Below, in pieces: positions 15,406 to 22,944 of a stretch of 64,000 nucleotides of DNA; position 1 is the first letter of the stretch, and each line of letters starts with the position of its first letter. Made by a program: the position numbers and the translations under genes. The DNA lies in NCBI RefSeq assembly GCF_013408525.1, contig NZ_JACBZM010000001.1, forward strand, positions 4,661,001 through 4,725,000, given 5' to 3'. The notes beneath the pieces are model-generated. The model was not told the origin of the DNA. It saw nothing but the letters and a program-made list of their open reading frames with translations, and did not search any database. The DNA comes from Nocardioides aromaticivorans. Lineage in GTDB: Bacteria; Actinomycetota; Actinomycetes; Propionibacteriales; Nocardioidaceae.

Positions 15406-15897
15406 TCAGCCGCCGGCGGCGTGGCTGGGCAGCACGCAGGCCGTGTCGAGGCCGAGCACGCGGTTGAGCCTCCCGAAGGCCAGCCACGAGCCGAGGCACA
15501 TCGACAGCTCCGCGATCTCGCGGTCCGAGTAGTGCGTGCGCATCCGCTGCCAGAAGCCGTCGTCGATGCCGTGGTGGTCGAGGGCGTAGCGCTCGGCGTA
15601 CTCGGCAGCGAGGCGGGTGCGGTCGTCGAAGTCGCGGGTGGTGCGCCACTCGGCGACGGCCTGGTCGAAGGTGTCCTCGACCTTCTGCCCGTCGCGCTCG
15701 GTGCGCCAGTCCTGGCAGAAGAGGCAGCCGTTGATCTGCGCGATCCGGAGCCGGGCGGCCTCGAACTCGCGCAGGCCGAGCGTGCTGTGCTCGTAGACGC
15801 TCATCGCCATCGCGGACGCGGCCGGCCCGATGCCGGGCACCAGCTCGCCCCAGACGTAGAGGATCGGGTCCTTGCCCTCGGGGATCTCGATGAACAT
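15406..15897 (-). CDS. Carboxymuconolactone decarboxylase/AhpD-like protein
   Basis: A 163-residue all-helical protein of the CMD/AhpD family. RLRIAQINGCLFCQDWR carries the CxxC typical of AhpD-like disulphide reductases, followed by a conserved region (LAAEYAERYALDHHGIDDGFWQRMRTHYSDREIAEL). The Cys pair suggests a thiol redox role rather than decarboxylation. The start at MFIEIPEG has GGAGGG upstream. It lies 5 bases downstream of the DapB-like oxidoreductase gene and is most likely cotranscribed with it, so the two may act on the same pathway. Confidence 0.8.
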   Translation of the reverse strand: MFIEIPEGKDPILYVWGELVPGIGPAASAMAMSVYEHSTLGLREFEAARLRIAQINGCLFCQDWRTERDGQKVEDTFDQAVAEWRTTRDFDDRTRLAAEYAERYALDHHGIDDGFWQRMRTHYSDREIAELSMCLGSWLAFGRLNRVLGLDTACVLPSHAAGG

Positions 15898-15902
15898 CGC
15901 GG

Positions 15903-17012
15903 TCAGCCCTCCCGGCCGCTGAGGTAGGTGCTCGGCACGAGCGGCACGTCCAGTCCGTCGTACAGGCCGGGGGTGGCTTCGCGGAGCCACGGGATGGCGT
16001 TGACGAGCCGGTTGGCGGCGGTGGCGTTGCCGCCGGCGGCCCGGTTGCCGCCCTCGTCGGTGGCCTCGACGTTGATCTCGATGCGCGGGCGGCCCTCGAT
16101 GATCACGCGGTGGGCGCCGTCACCGCCGTCGGGCGGCATCGGCCAGTCCTGCGCGCAGGCGCCGGTGATCCGGGTGACGTGCTCGATCACGATCCGGGCC
16201 TCGCCGCCGACGATGCCCTGCACCTCGAAGCGCAGCGCGCCCTGGGTGCCGGCCTCGAAGTCACCGAGCGCCGTGGTGACGGTCGCGTCCAGCGCCCGAC
16301 GCTCGACGGCCTCGCGGATCTCATCGACCTCGACACCGAGGGCCCGGGCGATGAGCCGCACCTGGCCGCCCCACACCATCGACGGGATGCCCGGGGCCAC
16401 CATCATCGGCTCGTAGTCCATGGGCTGGCCCATGCCGACGATGTAGCGGACCGAGTCCTCCGCGTCGTACGTCGAGTAGTCGAAGATCTCCTGGCAGCGC
16501 ACCTGCTCGATCTCCGAGGCCAGCCCGCTCACCAGGGCCGGCAGGAGGTCGTTGCCCCACCCCGGGTCGATGCCGCTGACGAACAGCGCCGACGCCCCCT
16601 CGGCACAGGCCTTCTCCAGGGGCTCGCGCAGCTCCACCGGTGCGCTGCGGTGATCGTAGAGCGCGTAGACCGACGGCGTCACCACCACCGCCCCGGCCGC
16701 GAGGACCCGGGCGAAGTCGGCGCAGGCCTCCTCCGGGCGCAGCTCGCCGGAGGCCATGTAGGCGACGGCTCCCCCACCGCCGAGCGTCGCCAGCGCAGCG
16801 TCCACGTCACGCGTCGCGAGCACGCCGGTCGACCGGCCCAGGTCGGCGAGCTCGCCGGCGTCCCGGCCCTCCTTCGCCTCGTCGCTGACGATCACCGCCG
16901 CCAGGGTCAGGCTCGGGTGAGCCGTCACCGCGCGGATGGACGCACGTCCCATGTTCCCGGTGCCCCACACCGCCACCGGGATCGTCGAATAGAACGTGTT
17001 CTCGTTCGTCAT
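15903..17012 (-). CDS. DapB-like NAD(P)H-dependent oxidoreductase (amine dehydrogenase family)
   Basis: A 369-residue protein. The N-terminal Rossmann motif is GTGNMG at residues 17-22, as in dihydrodipicolinate reductase. The C-terminal half (IPSMVWGGQVRLIARALGVEVDEI ... MPPDGGDGAHRVIIEGRPRIEI) resembles the 2,4-diaminopentanoate dehydrogenase-type family. Substrate unknown. The gene is led by a TACGCT box, and codons 4-8 contain a palindrome AGAACGTGTTCT (plus-strand reading) that resembles a KstR-type operator, so a TetR-family repressor may block elongation or initiation. A CMD-family gene follows in the same unit. Confidence 0.75.
   Translation of the reverse strand: MTNENTFYSTIPVAVWGTGNMGRASIRAVTAHPSLTLAAVIVSDEAKEGRDAGELADLGRSTGVLATRDVDAALATLGGGGAVAYMASGELRPEEACADFARVLAAGAVVVTPSVYALYDHRSAPVELREPLEKACAEGASALFVSGIDPGWGNDLLPALVSGLASEIEQVRCQEIFDYSTYDAEDSVRYIVGMGQPMDYEPMMVAPGIPSMVWGGQVRLIARALGVEVDEIREAVERRALDATVTTALGDFEAGTQGALRFEVQGIVGGEARIVIEHVTRITGACAQDWPMPPDGGDGAHRVIIEGRPRIEINVEATDEGGNRAAGGNATAANRLVNAIPWLREATPGLYDGLDVPLVPSTYLSGREG
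16990..17003. promoter_or_regulatory. KstR-like operator within the start of the DapB-like gene
   Basis: TAGAACGTGTTCTC contains the palindrome AGAACGTGTTCT and fits TnnAACnnGTTnnA except at the last base. It lies about 10-23 bases inside the coding region, just downstream of the expected transcription start. The same 12-mer occurs at 52040. Confidence 0.45.
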
Positions 17013-17018
17013 GGTGGG

Positions 17019-17024
17019 AGCGTA
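17019..17024 (-). promoter_or_regulatory. -10 box for DapB-like gene
   Basis: TACGCT lies 6 nt before the ATG at 17012. Confidence 0.55.
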
Positions 17025-17099
17025 GGCCGACCCGCGCCATTGCGGTAGTGCGACACCGTGTCTTTTTGGTGAGGCCTTGATCTGCCGGCCGAGGGCGGC

Positions 17100-17903
17100 T
17101 CAGCGGCGCGCGGTCACGTAGCAGGCGACGGCGGTCGCGGCCGCGACGTTGAGCGAGTCGATGCCGGCCGACATCGGGATGATCGCGCGGCGGTCCGCGC
17201 TCTGCTCCCAGCGCGGCGAGAGACCGTGCCCCTCCGAGCCGAGCACGAGGGCCACCTTGTCGACGCCGGCCACCGCCTCCTCGATCGGTACGGCGTCCGG
17301 GGCCAGCGTGAGCGCCACGGTGGTGAAGCCGCGCGCACCGAGGTCGGGCAGGGCGTCGTACCAGTCGGGCAGGCGGGTCCACGGCAGGCTGAACACCGCT
17401 CCCATGGCCACCTTGATGGCACGGCGGTAGAGAGGGTCCGCGCAGCGCGGCGCCAGCAGCACGGCGTCGAAGCCGAGGGCGGCGCCGCTGCGCAGGATGG
17501 CACCGACGTTGGTGTGGTCGACGAGGTCCTCGAGCACCAGCACCGACCGGGCGCCGGCGAGCACCTCGTCGACCTCCGGCAGCGGTCGACGACGGAGCGA
17601 GGCGAGGGCGCCGCGGTGCACGTGGAAGCCGGTGACCTCCTCGGCGAGCACCTCGTCGATCACGTAGCAGGGCGCGTCGGAGCGGTCGAGCACGTCGGCC
17701 AGCCCGTCGAGCCAGCGCGGGGCCATGAGGAACGAGCGGGCGTCGTACCCGGCCTCGACGGCGCGGCGCACGACCTTCTCGCCCTCGGCGAGGAAGAGGC
17801 CGTGCTCGGCCTCGAGGGCCTTGCGGAGCTCGACGTCGCGCAGGTCGCGGTAGTCGGCCAGCCGGGGGTCGTCGGCCGACGCGATCTCGACGAGCTCCGC
17901 CAT
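17100..17903 (-). CDS. SPOUT-class RNA 2'-O-methyltransferase (TrmH/SpoU family)
   Basis: A 267-residue RNA methyltransferase. The N-terminal ~100 residues are the substrate-binding domain (FLAEGEKVVRRAVEAGYDARSFLMAP). The SPOUT trefoil-knot domain has motif 1 LVLEDLVDHTNVGAILRSGAALG, motif 2 LVLGSEGHGLS, and motif 3 IPMSAGIDSLNVAAATAVACY. Motif 1 has Val in place of the Arg usual in NPRN-type sequences but keeps Asn. It probably methylates rRNA or tRNA with S-adenosylmethionine. It sits 10 bases after the siroheme synthase stop, with GAGGCGG as ribosome binding site, so the two are cotranscribed. Confidence 0.85.
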   Translation of the reverse strand: MAELVEIASADDPRLADYRDLRDVELRKALEAEHGLFLAEGEKVVRRAVEAGYDARSFLMAPRWLDGLADVLDRSDAPCYVIDEVLAEEVTGFHVHRGALASLRRRPLPEVDEVLAGARSVLVLEDLVDHTNVGAILRSGAALGFDAVLLAPRCADPLYRRAIKVAMGAVFSLPWTRLPDWYDALPDLGARGFTTVALTLAPDAVPIEEAVAGVDKVALVLGSEGHGLSPRWEQSADRRAIIPMSAGIDSLNVAAATAVACYVTARR

Positions 17904-17913
17904 GCTCGCCGCC

Positions 17914-19152
17914 TCAGCCCTGGAAGGCGTCCGGGTGGGCGACCGCGACGACCTCGCCGACCACGATGATCGCGGGCGGCTTGACCTCCTCGGCCACGAG
18001 CTGCTCGGCCAGCGTGCCGAGGGTGGCGAGCACGGTGCGCTGCGTGGGCATCGTGCCGTCGCAGATGACCGCGACCGGCGTGGTCGCGGGGCGACCGCCC
18101 GCCACCAGCGCGTCCGCGATCCGCGGCGCGTTCTCGACGCCCATCATCACCACGACCGTGCCCTGCATCTTCCCGAGCGCGTCGTAGTTGACGAGCGACT
18201 CCGGGTGGCCCGGTGGGAGGTGGCCGGAGACGACGGTGAACTCGTGGGTGACGCCGCGGTGGGTGACCGGGATGCCGGCGATGCCCGGCACCGAGACCGG
18301 CGAGGTCAGGCCGGGGATGACGGTCACGGCGACGCCCGCCTCCCGGCAGGCGATGATCTCCTCGTACCCGCGCCCGAAGACGAAGTTGTCGCCGCCCTTG
18401 AACCGGACGACCCGCTTCCCCTCGAGGGCGCGCTCGACGATGATCCGGTTGATCTCCTCCTGCATCGCGGAGCGGCCGCGGGGCAGCTTCGCCACGTCGA
18501 CCAGCTCGACGTCGGCGGGCAGGTCGCCGAGCAACTCACGCGGGGCGAGCCGGTCGGCGACGACCACGTCCGCCGACATCAGGGCCTTGTGGCCCGCGAC
18601 CGAGATCAGCCCGGGGTCGCCGGGGCCGCCGCCGACGAGCGTGACGCCGGGCGTGCGCTCGGGGGTGGCCTCGCGGTGGTGGGGCGCCGCGATGGTGCCG
18701 TCGCGCAGGGCGGCGACGATCTCGTCGCGGACCGAGGCCGAGCGGCGCGGGTCGCGGTTGCCCACGACGGCCACGGTGATGCCGGCCTCCCGGCCCACCG
18801 CCGGGGTCCAGGCGGTGCCGAGGGTGGCGTCGTCGGAGCGGACGCAGAAGATCCGCTGCTGCTCGCACAGGTCCGACACGTGGTCGTTGACCTCGCGGTC
18901 GTCGGTGACGGCGATGACGTACCAGGTGCCATCGAGGTCGGCGTCCGCGAACGGGCGCTCGTGCCAGGTGATCTCACCCGATCCGACGAGGCCCTCGATG
19001 GCCGGGGTGACCTCCGGCGAGACGACGTGCACGTCCGCACCGACCGCGATCAGCTGCGGGACCCGCCGCTGGGCGACGTGACCACCACCGACGACGAGGA
19101 CGCGGCGCCCGGCGAGGCGCAGACCGGAGGGGTACGGCGGGAAGTCACTCAC
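17914..19152 (-). CDS. cysG: Siroheme synthase, CysG-type (precorrin-2 dehydrogenase + uroporphyrinogen-III methyltransferase)
   Basis: A 412-residue fusion. The N-terminal domain (residues ~1-160) has VLVVGGGHVAQRRV, the NAD-binding loop of precorrin-2 dehydrogenase/ferrochelatase. The C-terminal domain (~165-412) has VTLVGGGPGDPGLISVAGHKAL, VVRFKGGDNFVFGRGYEE, and VIPGLTSPVSVPGIAGIPVTHRG, the hallmarks of S-adenosylmethionine:uroporphyrinogen-III methyltransferase. Together they make siroheme for sulphite or nitrite reductase. The start is GTG 19152, where the fold begins (SDFPPYPSGLRLAGRRV). A GAGAAT box lies 6 nt upstream. The RNA methyltransferase follows. Confidence 0.9.
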   Translation of the reverse strand: MSDFPPYPSGLRLAGRRVLVVGGGHVAQRRVPQLIAVGADVHVVSPEVTPAIEGLVGSGEITWHERPFADADLDGTWYVIAVTDDREVNDHVSDLCEQQRIFCVRSDDATLGTAWTPAVGREAGITVAVVGNRDPRRSASVRDEIVAALRDGTIAAPHHREATPERTPGVTLVGGGPGDPGLISVAGHKALMSADVVVADRLAPRELLGDLPADVELVDVAKLPRGRSAMQEEINRIIVERALEGKRVVRFKGGDNFVFGRGYEEIIACREAGVAVTVIPGLTSPVSVPGIAGIPVTHRGVTHEFTVVSGHLPPGHPESLVNYDALGKMQGTVVVMMGVENAPRIADALVAGGRPATTPVAVICDGTMPTQRTVLATLGTLAEQLVAEEVKPPAIIVVGEVVAVAHPDAFQG

Positions 19153-19209
19153 CCGGACATTCTCCCGACATGCCCTCACCGGCCACTGACACGGGCCCAC
19201 GGAGCGGAC

Positions 19210-19215
19210 TAGCGT
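19210..19215 (+). promoter_or_regulatory. -10 box for PEBP gene
   Basis: TAGCGT lies 7 nt before the ATG at 19223. Confidence 0.5.
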
Positions 19216-19222
19216 CGGTGAC

Positions 19223-19750
19223 ATGAGTCTCGATCGCCCGGTGACCCCGGACCCGTACCCGCTCCTGCCCGCCGCGCCGTCCTTCGGCGTCACCAGCGCG
19301 GACGTCACCGACGGCCAGCCGCTGAAGGACGACCAGGTCTACGCCCTCGGCAACACCTCGCCCCAGCTGACCTGGGAGCCCGGCCCGGAGGGCACCCAGA
19401 GCTATGTCGTGACCTGCTTCGACCCCGACGCCCCGATCCCGAGCGGGTTCTGGCACTGGGTCGTCGTCGACATCCCGGCCGACGTGACCAGCCTCGACAC
19501 CGGTGCGGGCGCCTCCGACGCCACCCTGCCCGGCGGTGCGTTCCACGTCCGCAACGACTTCGGCACGCCGAACTACGGCGGCGCCGCCCCGCCCGAGGGC
19601 GACCAGGTGCACCGGTACTTCTTCGTGGTCCACGCGGTGAAGGAGCCCAGCCTCGGCGTCGACGGCTCGGTCTCCGCCGCCGTCGTCGGGTTCAACCTGG
19701 CGTTCAAGACGCTGGGGCGGGCGATCATCACGGGGACGTACCAGCACTGA
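19223..19750 (+). CDS. YbhB/YbcL family phosphatidylethanolamine-binding-like protein
   Basis: A 175-residue PEBP-fold protein without signal peptide. The family signature CFDPDAPIPSGFWHWVVVDIP and the anion-pocket HVRNDFGTPNYGGAAPPEGDQVHRYFFVVHAV are both clear. Bacterial members are annotated as Raf-kinase-inhibitor-like proteins, but their biochemical role is unknown; they bind phosphorylated ligands in structures. It is a single-gene unit, and two strong hairpins follow its stop. Confidence 0.85.
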   Translation: MSLDRPVTPDPYPLLPAAPSFGVTSADVTDGQPLKDDQVYALGNTSPQLTWEPGPEGTQSYVVTCFDPDAPIPSGFWHWVVVDIPADVTSLDTGAGASDATLPGGAFHVRNDFGTPNYGGAAPPEGDQVHRYFFVVHAVKEPSLGVDGSVSAAVVGFNLAFKTLGRAIITGTYQH

Positions 19751-19759
19751 TCACTTGCT

Positions 19760-19791
19760 GCAGGAATCCCCGCTCGGCCGGGGATTCCTGC
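19760..19791. repeat. Palindromic element 1 (possible terminator)
   Basis: GCAGGAATCCCCG and its exact complement form a 13-bp stem with a 6-nt loop directly after the PEBP gene. It shares the core GAATCCCCG with the next palindrome. Confidence 0.65.
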
Positions 19792-19820
19792 GCTTGTTGG
19801 GGTTTGCAACGGCCGACAAG

Positions 19821-19854
19821 TGCATGAATCCCCGGCCAGCCGGGGATTCATGCA
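19821..19854. repeat. Palindromic element 2 (34-bp perfect palindrome)
   Basis: TGCATGAATCCCCGGC and its complement are separated by only CA: 16-bp arms. It lies between convergent genes and can end transcription from both sides or be a REP-type element. Confidence 0.7.
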
Positions 19855-19869
19855 CGCCCGGGCCAGCCC

Positions 19870-21021
19870 TCAGAGCCCCATCGACTTCGCGAGGATCAGC
19901 TTCATCACCTCGGACGTGCCGCCGTAGATCCGGGTGACGCGGGTGTCGGCGTAGAGCCGGGCGATCGGGTACTCGTTCATGTAGCCGTAGCCGCCGTGCA
20001 GCTGGAGGCAGCGGTCGATGACGCGACCGGCGACCTCGGTGCAGAAGAGCTTGGCCGACGCCGCGTCGACCGGCGTGAGCTCGCCGGCGTCGTGCGCCTC
20101 CAGCGCCCGGTCGACGACGGCCTGCGCGGCGTCGACCTCGGCACGGCAGGCGGCCAGCTCGAACTTGGTGTTCTGGAAGGACGCCACCGGGGTGCCGAAG
20201 ACCTGCCGCTCCTCGACGTACGCCTGCGTGAAGCGGATGGCCGCCTCGGCCTGGGCGTAGGCGCCGAAGGCGATGCCGAGGCGCTCCTGCGGGAGGTTCT
20301 GGCCGAGGTACGAGAAGCCCTCGTTCTCCTCGCCGAGCAGGTCGGTGGCGGGGACGCGGACGTCGGTGAAGGACAGCTCGGCGGTGTCCGAGGTGCGCAG
20401 CCCGATCTTGTCGAGCTTGCGGCCGACCTCGTAGCCCTCCGACTTCGTGTCGACGGCGAACAGCGAGATGCCGAAGCGCCGGTTGCTCTCCAGCGGCGGC
20501 GAGGTCCGGGCACAGACGATGACGCGGTCGGCGAGCACGCCGCCGGTGATGAAGGTCTTGGCGCCGTTGAGGACGTAGCTGTCGCCGTCGCGGCGCGCGG
20601 TCGACCGCATCCCGGCCAGGTCCGAGCCGGTCCCCGGCTCGGTCATCGCGATCGCCCACATCTCCTGGCCGGAGACGAAGCCCGGCATCCAGCGCTTCAT
20701 CTGCTCCGGCGTCGCGAGCTTGAGCAGGTAGGGCAGGCAGAGCTCGAGGTGCACGCCGACGCCGCCGAGGTGGACGCCCGCCCGGGCCGTCTCCTCCGTC
20801 AGTACGGCCGAGAACTTGAACGAGTGGATCCCCGCGCCGCCGTACTCCTCGGGGACCTCGATGCCCAGGATGCCGAGGTCGCCGAGCTTGGTGTAGAGCT
20901 CGCGGTCGACGACACCGGCGTCGTACCACTCCTGGTAGTGCGGGACGACCTCCGACTCCAGGAAGGACCGGAAGGTCTTGCGGAAGTCCTCGTGCTCCTC
21001 GGTGAAGACGCTGCGGCGCAT
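19870..21021 (-). CDS. Acyl-CoA dehydrogenase, long-chain (LCAD)-type
   Basis: A 383-residue acyl-CoA dehydrogenase with MTEPGTGSDLAGM, FITGGVLADRVIVCAR and QLHGGYGYMNEYPIARLYAD. At the usual catalytic site it reads IYGGTSEVM, with Gly where medium-chain enzymes have Glu. Instead NLPQERLGIAFGAYAQAEAA places a Glu at the position used by LCAD and isovaleryl-CoA dehydrogenase, so the enzyme should be active with the alternate base. It ends just after LILAKSMGL. AGAGGA precedes the ATG and a palindrome lies upstream. Medium- to long-chain acyl-CoAs are likely substrates. Confidence 0.85.
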   Translation of the reverse strand: MRRSVFTEEHEDFRKTFRSFLESEVVPHYQEWYDAGVVDRELYTKLGDLGILGIEVPEEYGGAGIHSFKFSAVLTEETARAGVHLGGVGVHLELCLPYLLKLATPEQMKRWMPGFVSGQEMWAIAMTEPGTGSDLAGMRSTARRDGDSYVLNGAKTFITGGVLADRVIVCARTSPPLESNRRFGISLFAVDTKSEGYEVGRKLDKIGLRTSDTAELSFTDVRVPATDLLGEENEGFSYLGQNLPQERLGIAFGAYAQAEAAIRFTQAYVEERQVFGTPVASFQNTKFELAACRAEVDAAQAVVDRALEAHDAGELTPVDAASAKLFCTEVAGRVIDRCLQLHGGYGYMNEYPIARLYADTRVTRIYGGTSEVMKLILAKSMGL

Positions 21022-21057
21022 GGTGTTCCTCTCACGACGATGGGCGAAGCACCATCA

Positions 21058-21074
21058 TGACACCATCACTGTCA
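21058..21074. promoter_or_regulatory. Operator-like palindrome upstream of LCAD-type gene
   Basis: TGACA-CCATCAC-TGTCA, 5-bp perfect arms with a 7-bp spacer, lies 37 bases before the start codon and could hold a TetR-type repressor. Confidence 0.4.
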
Positions 21075-21088
21075 CGGTCGCCGCAGGG

Positions 21089-21739
21089 TCAGCGGACGGA
21101 GTCCCCGCCCGCCTCGCGGAGCAGCTGCTCGAAGGGCGTCGGCGCCGCGAACTCGTCCGCGACCGAGCGGCGCTGCGGCGCGGGAGCCGGGGCGCCCGAG
21201 CCGGCGCCGAGCAGGGCGGCGAGCTCCCCGGCCGCACGCTGGACGCGCTTGTCCAGACTGCCGTCATCGCTCGCACCGAAGTCCTCGCTGGCGGCGAAGA
21301 CGCCGGTCGGGACGACCACGGCACGCAGGTAGGCGAACAGCGGCCGGAGCGCGTGGTCGAGCACCAGGCTGTGCCGGGCCGTGCCCGCGGTCGCGGCGAT
21401 CACGACCGGCTTGCCGTCGAGGGTGCCCGGCTCCAGGACGTCGAAGAAGGTCTTGAAGAGCCCCGAGTACGACGCCGAGAACACCGGCGTGACGACGACG
21501 AGCGCGTCCGCGTGGCGGACCTGCTCGAGCGCGCCCGCGAGGTCGCCCGTCGGGAAGCCGGTGAGCAGGTGGTCGGCCAGCGCGTGGGCCAGCGGCCGGA
21601 GCTCGACGTGCTGGACGTCGACCTCCTGGCCGCGGGCGCCGACGGCCCGCTCGACCGCGTCGCCGAGCTTGTCGGCGAGCAGCTTCGTCGACGACGGGAC
21701 GGAGAGTCCCGCCGAGACGACGACGATCCGCTTGGTCAT
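21089..21739 (-). CDS. NAD(P)H-dependent FMN reductase, CE1759-like partner of LLM oxidoreductase
   Basis: A 216-residue flavodoxin-fold FMN reductase: IVVVSAGLSVPSSTKLLADKL at the N-terminus binds FMN phosphate, and VVVTPVFSASYSGLFKTFFDVL is the isoalloxazine-binding segment typical of the family. A Pro/Ala-rich linker (GSGAPAPAPQRR) precedes a short C-terminal tail. Its ATG overlaps the stop of the LLM gene as ATGA, so it is translated with it and should supply reduced FMN. The pair matches the CE1758/CE1759 'LLM duo' described in protein-family databases, whose substrate is unknown. Confidence 0.85.
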   Translation of the reverse strand: MTKRIVVVSAGLSVPSSTKLLADKLGDAVERAVGARGQEVDVQHVELRPLAHALADHLLTGFPTGDLAGALEQVRHADALVVVTPVFSASYSGLFKTFFDVLEPGTLDGKPVVIAATAGTARHSLVLDHALRPLFAYLRAVVVPTGVFAASEDFGASDDGSLDKRVQRAAGELAALLGAGSGAPAPAPQRRSVADEFAAPTPFEQLLREAGGDSVR

Positions 21740-22878
21740 GCGTCCACCTCCTCGCGGTCGGTCGTGCCGGTCATGGTGTCCTCGGCGTGCACGGTGCTGT
21801 CCTTCGCGCCACCAGCGGCCGCGACGAGCGAGGCGTGGGTGGGCGCGTCCGGGATGTCGGCCGGGCGTCCCTCGGCGAAGCCCTTGCGCATCTCGGGCAG
21901 GATCTCGCCGAGCAGGTCGAGCTGCTCCAGGACGGTCTTGAGCGGGAGTCCCGCGTGGTCGACCAGGAAGAGCTGGCGCTGGTAGTGGCCGGCGTACTCA
22001 CGGAACGACAGGGTGCGCTCCAGGACCTGCTGCGGGGAGCCGACGGTGAGCGGCGTGTGCTCGGTGAACTCCTCCAGCGACGGGCCGTGGCCGTAGACCG
22101 GGGCGTTGTCGAAGTAGGGGCGGAACTGCCGGACGGCCTCCTGGCTGTCCTTGTGCATGAAGATCTGGCCACCGAGGCCGACGATCGCCTGGTCCGCACG
22201 GCCGTGGCCGTAGTGCTCGTAGCGCTCGCGGTAGAGGTTGACCATCTGCGCGGCGTGCGAGGGCGGCCAGAAGATGTGGTTGTGGAAGTAGCCGTCGCCG
22301 TAGTAGGCCGCCTGCTCGGCGATCTCGGGGCTGCGGATCGAGCCGTGCCACACGAACGGCGCGACACCGTCCAGCGGACGCGGCGTCGAGGTGTAGCCCT
22401 GGAGCGGCGTACGGAAGCGGCCCTCCCAGTCGACGACGTCCTCGTTCCACAGCCGGCGCAGCAGCGCGTAGTTCTCGATCGCCAGGTTGATGCCTTGGCG
22501 GATGTCCTTGCCGAACCACGGGTAGACGGGACCGGTGTTGCCGCGGCCCATCATCAGGTCGACGCGGCCGTCGGTGAGGTGCTGGATCTTGGCGTAGTCC
22601 TCGGCGATCAGCACGGGGTCGGTCGTGGTGATGAGGGTCGTCGCGGTCGAGAGGATGATGTTCTCGGTCTGCGCGCCGATGTAGGCCAGGGTCGCGGTCG
22701 GGTTGGACGCGATGAACGGCGGGTTGTGGTGCTCGCCGGTCGCGAAGACGTCCAGGCCGATCTCCTCGGCCTTCTTGGCGATCGCGACGGTCGCCTTGAT
22801 CCGCTCGTGCTCCGTCGGGGTCCGGCCCGTGGTGGGGTCCGTGGTGACGTCGCCGACGGTGAAGATCCCGATCTGCAT
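21736..22878 (-). CDS. LLM-class flavin-dependent oxidoreductase, CE1758-like
   Basis: A 380-residue luciferase-like monooxygenase. MQIGIFTVGDVTTDP, VFATGEHHNPPFIASNP, and LTDGRVDLMMGRGNTGPVYPWFG are typical of this LLM subgroup. The C-terminal ~40 residues (AAGGAKDSTVHAEDTMTG) are low-complexity and dispensable-looking. It uses reduced FMN from the coupled downstream reductase to oxidise an unknown substrate. GGGAG lies before the ATG. The promoter region has TATAGT and two palindromes, suggesting control by a MarR/TetR-type regulator. Confidence 0.85.
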   Translation of the reverse strand: MQIGIFTVGDVTTDPTTGRTPTEHERIKATVAIAKKAEEIGLDVFATGEHHNPPFIASNPTATLAYIGAQTENIILSTATTLITTTDPVLIAEDYAKIQHLTDGRVDLMMGRGNTGPVYPWFGKDIRQGINLAIENYALLRRLWNEDVVDWEGRFRTPLQGYTSTPRPLDGVAPFVWHGSIRSPEIAEQAAYYGDGYFHNHIFWPPSHAAQMVNLYRERYEHYGHGRADQAIVGLGGQIFMHKDSQEAVRQFRPYFDNAPVYGHGPSLEEFTEHTPLTVGSPQQVLERTLSFREYAGHYQRQLFLVDHAGLPLKTVLEQLDLLGEILPEMRKGFAEGRPADIPDAPTHASLVAAAGGAKDSTVHAEDTMTGTTDREEVDA

Positions 22879-22910
22879 GGTGATCCGCTCCCTGGTGTGG
22901 TGGTGTCGCT

Positions 22911-22938
22911 GTCACCCCGCACAACGGGTGACATGTCA
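22911..22938. promoter_or_regulatory. Operator/leader palindromes for the LLM operon
   Basis: GTCACCC-N8-GGGTGAC (22911-22932) adjoins and overlaps the 10-bp palindrome TGACATGTCA (22929-22938). Both fall around the transcription start predicted from the -10 box. Confidence 0.45.
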
Positions 22939-22944
22939 ACTATA
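22939..22944 (-). promoter_or_regulatory. -10 box for LLM operon
   Basis: TATAGT, close to consensus, leaves a ~53-nt leader before the ATG at 22878. It overlaps the stop codon of the SpoIIE-type gene. Confidence 0.45.
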
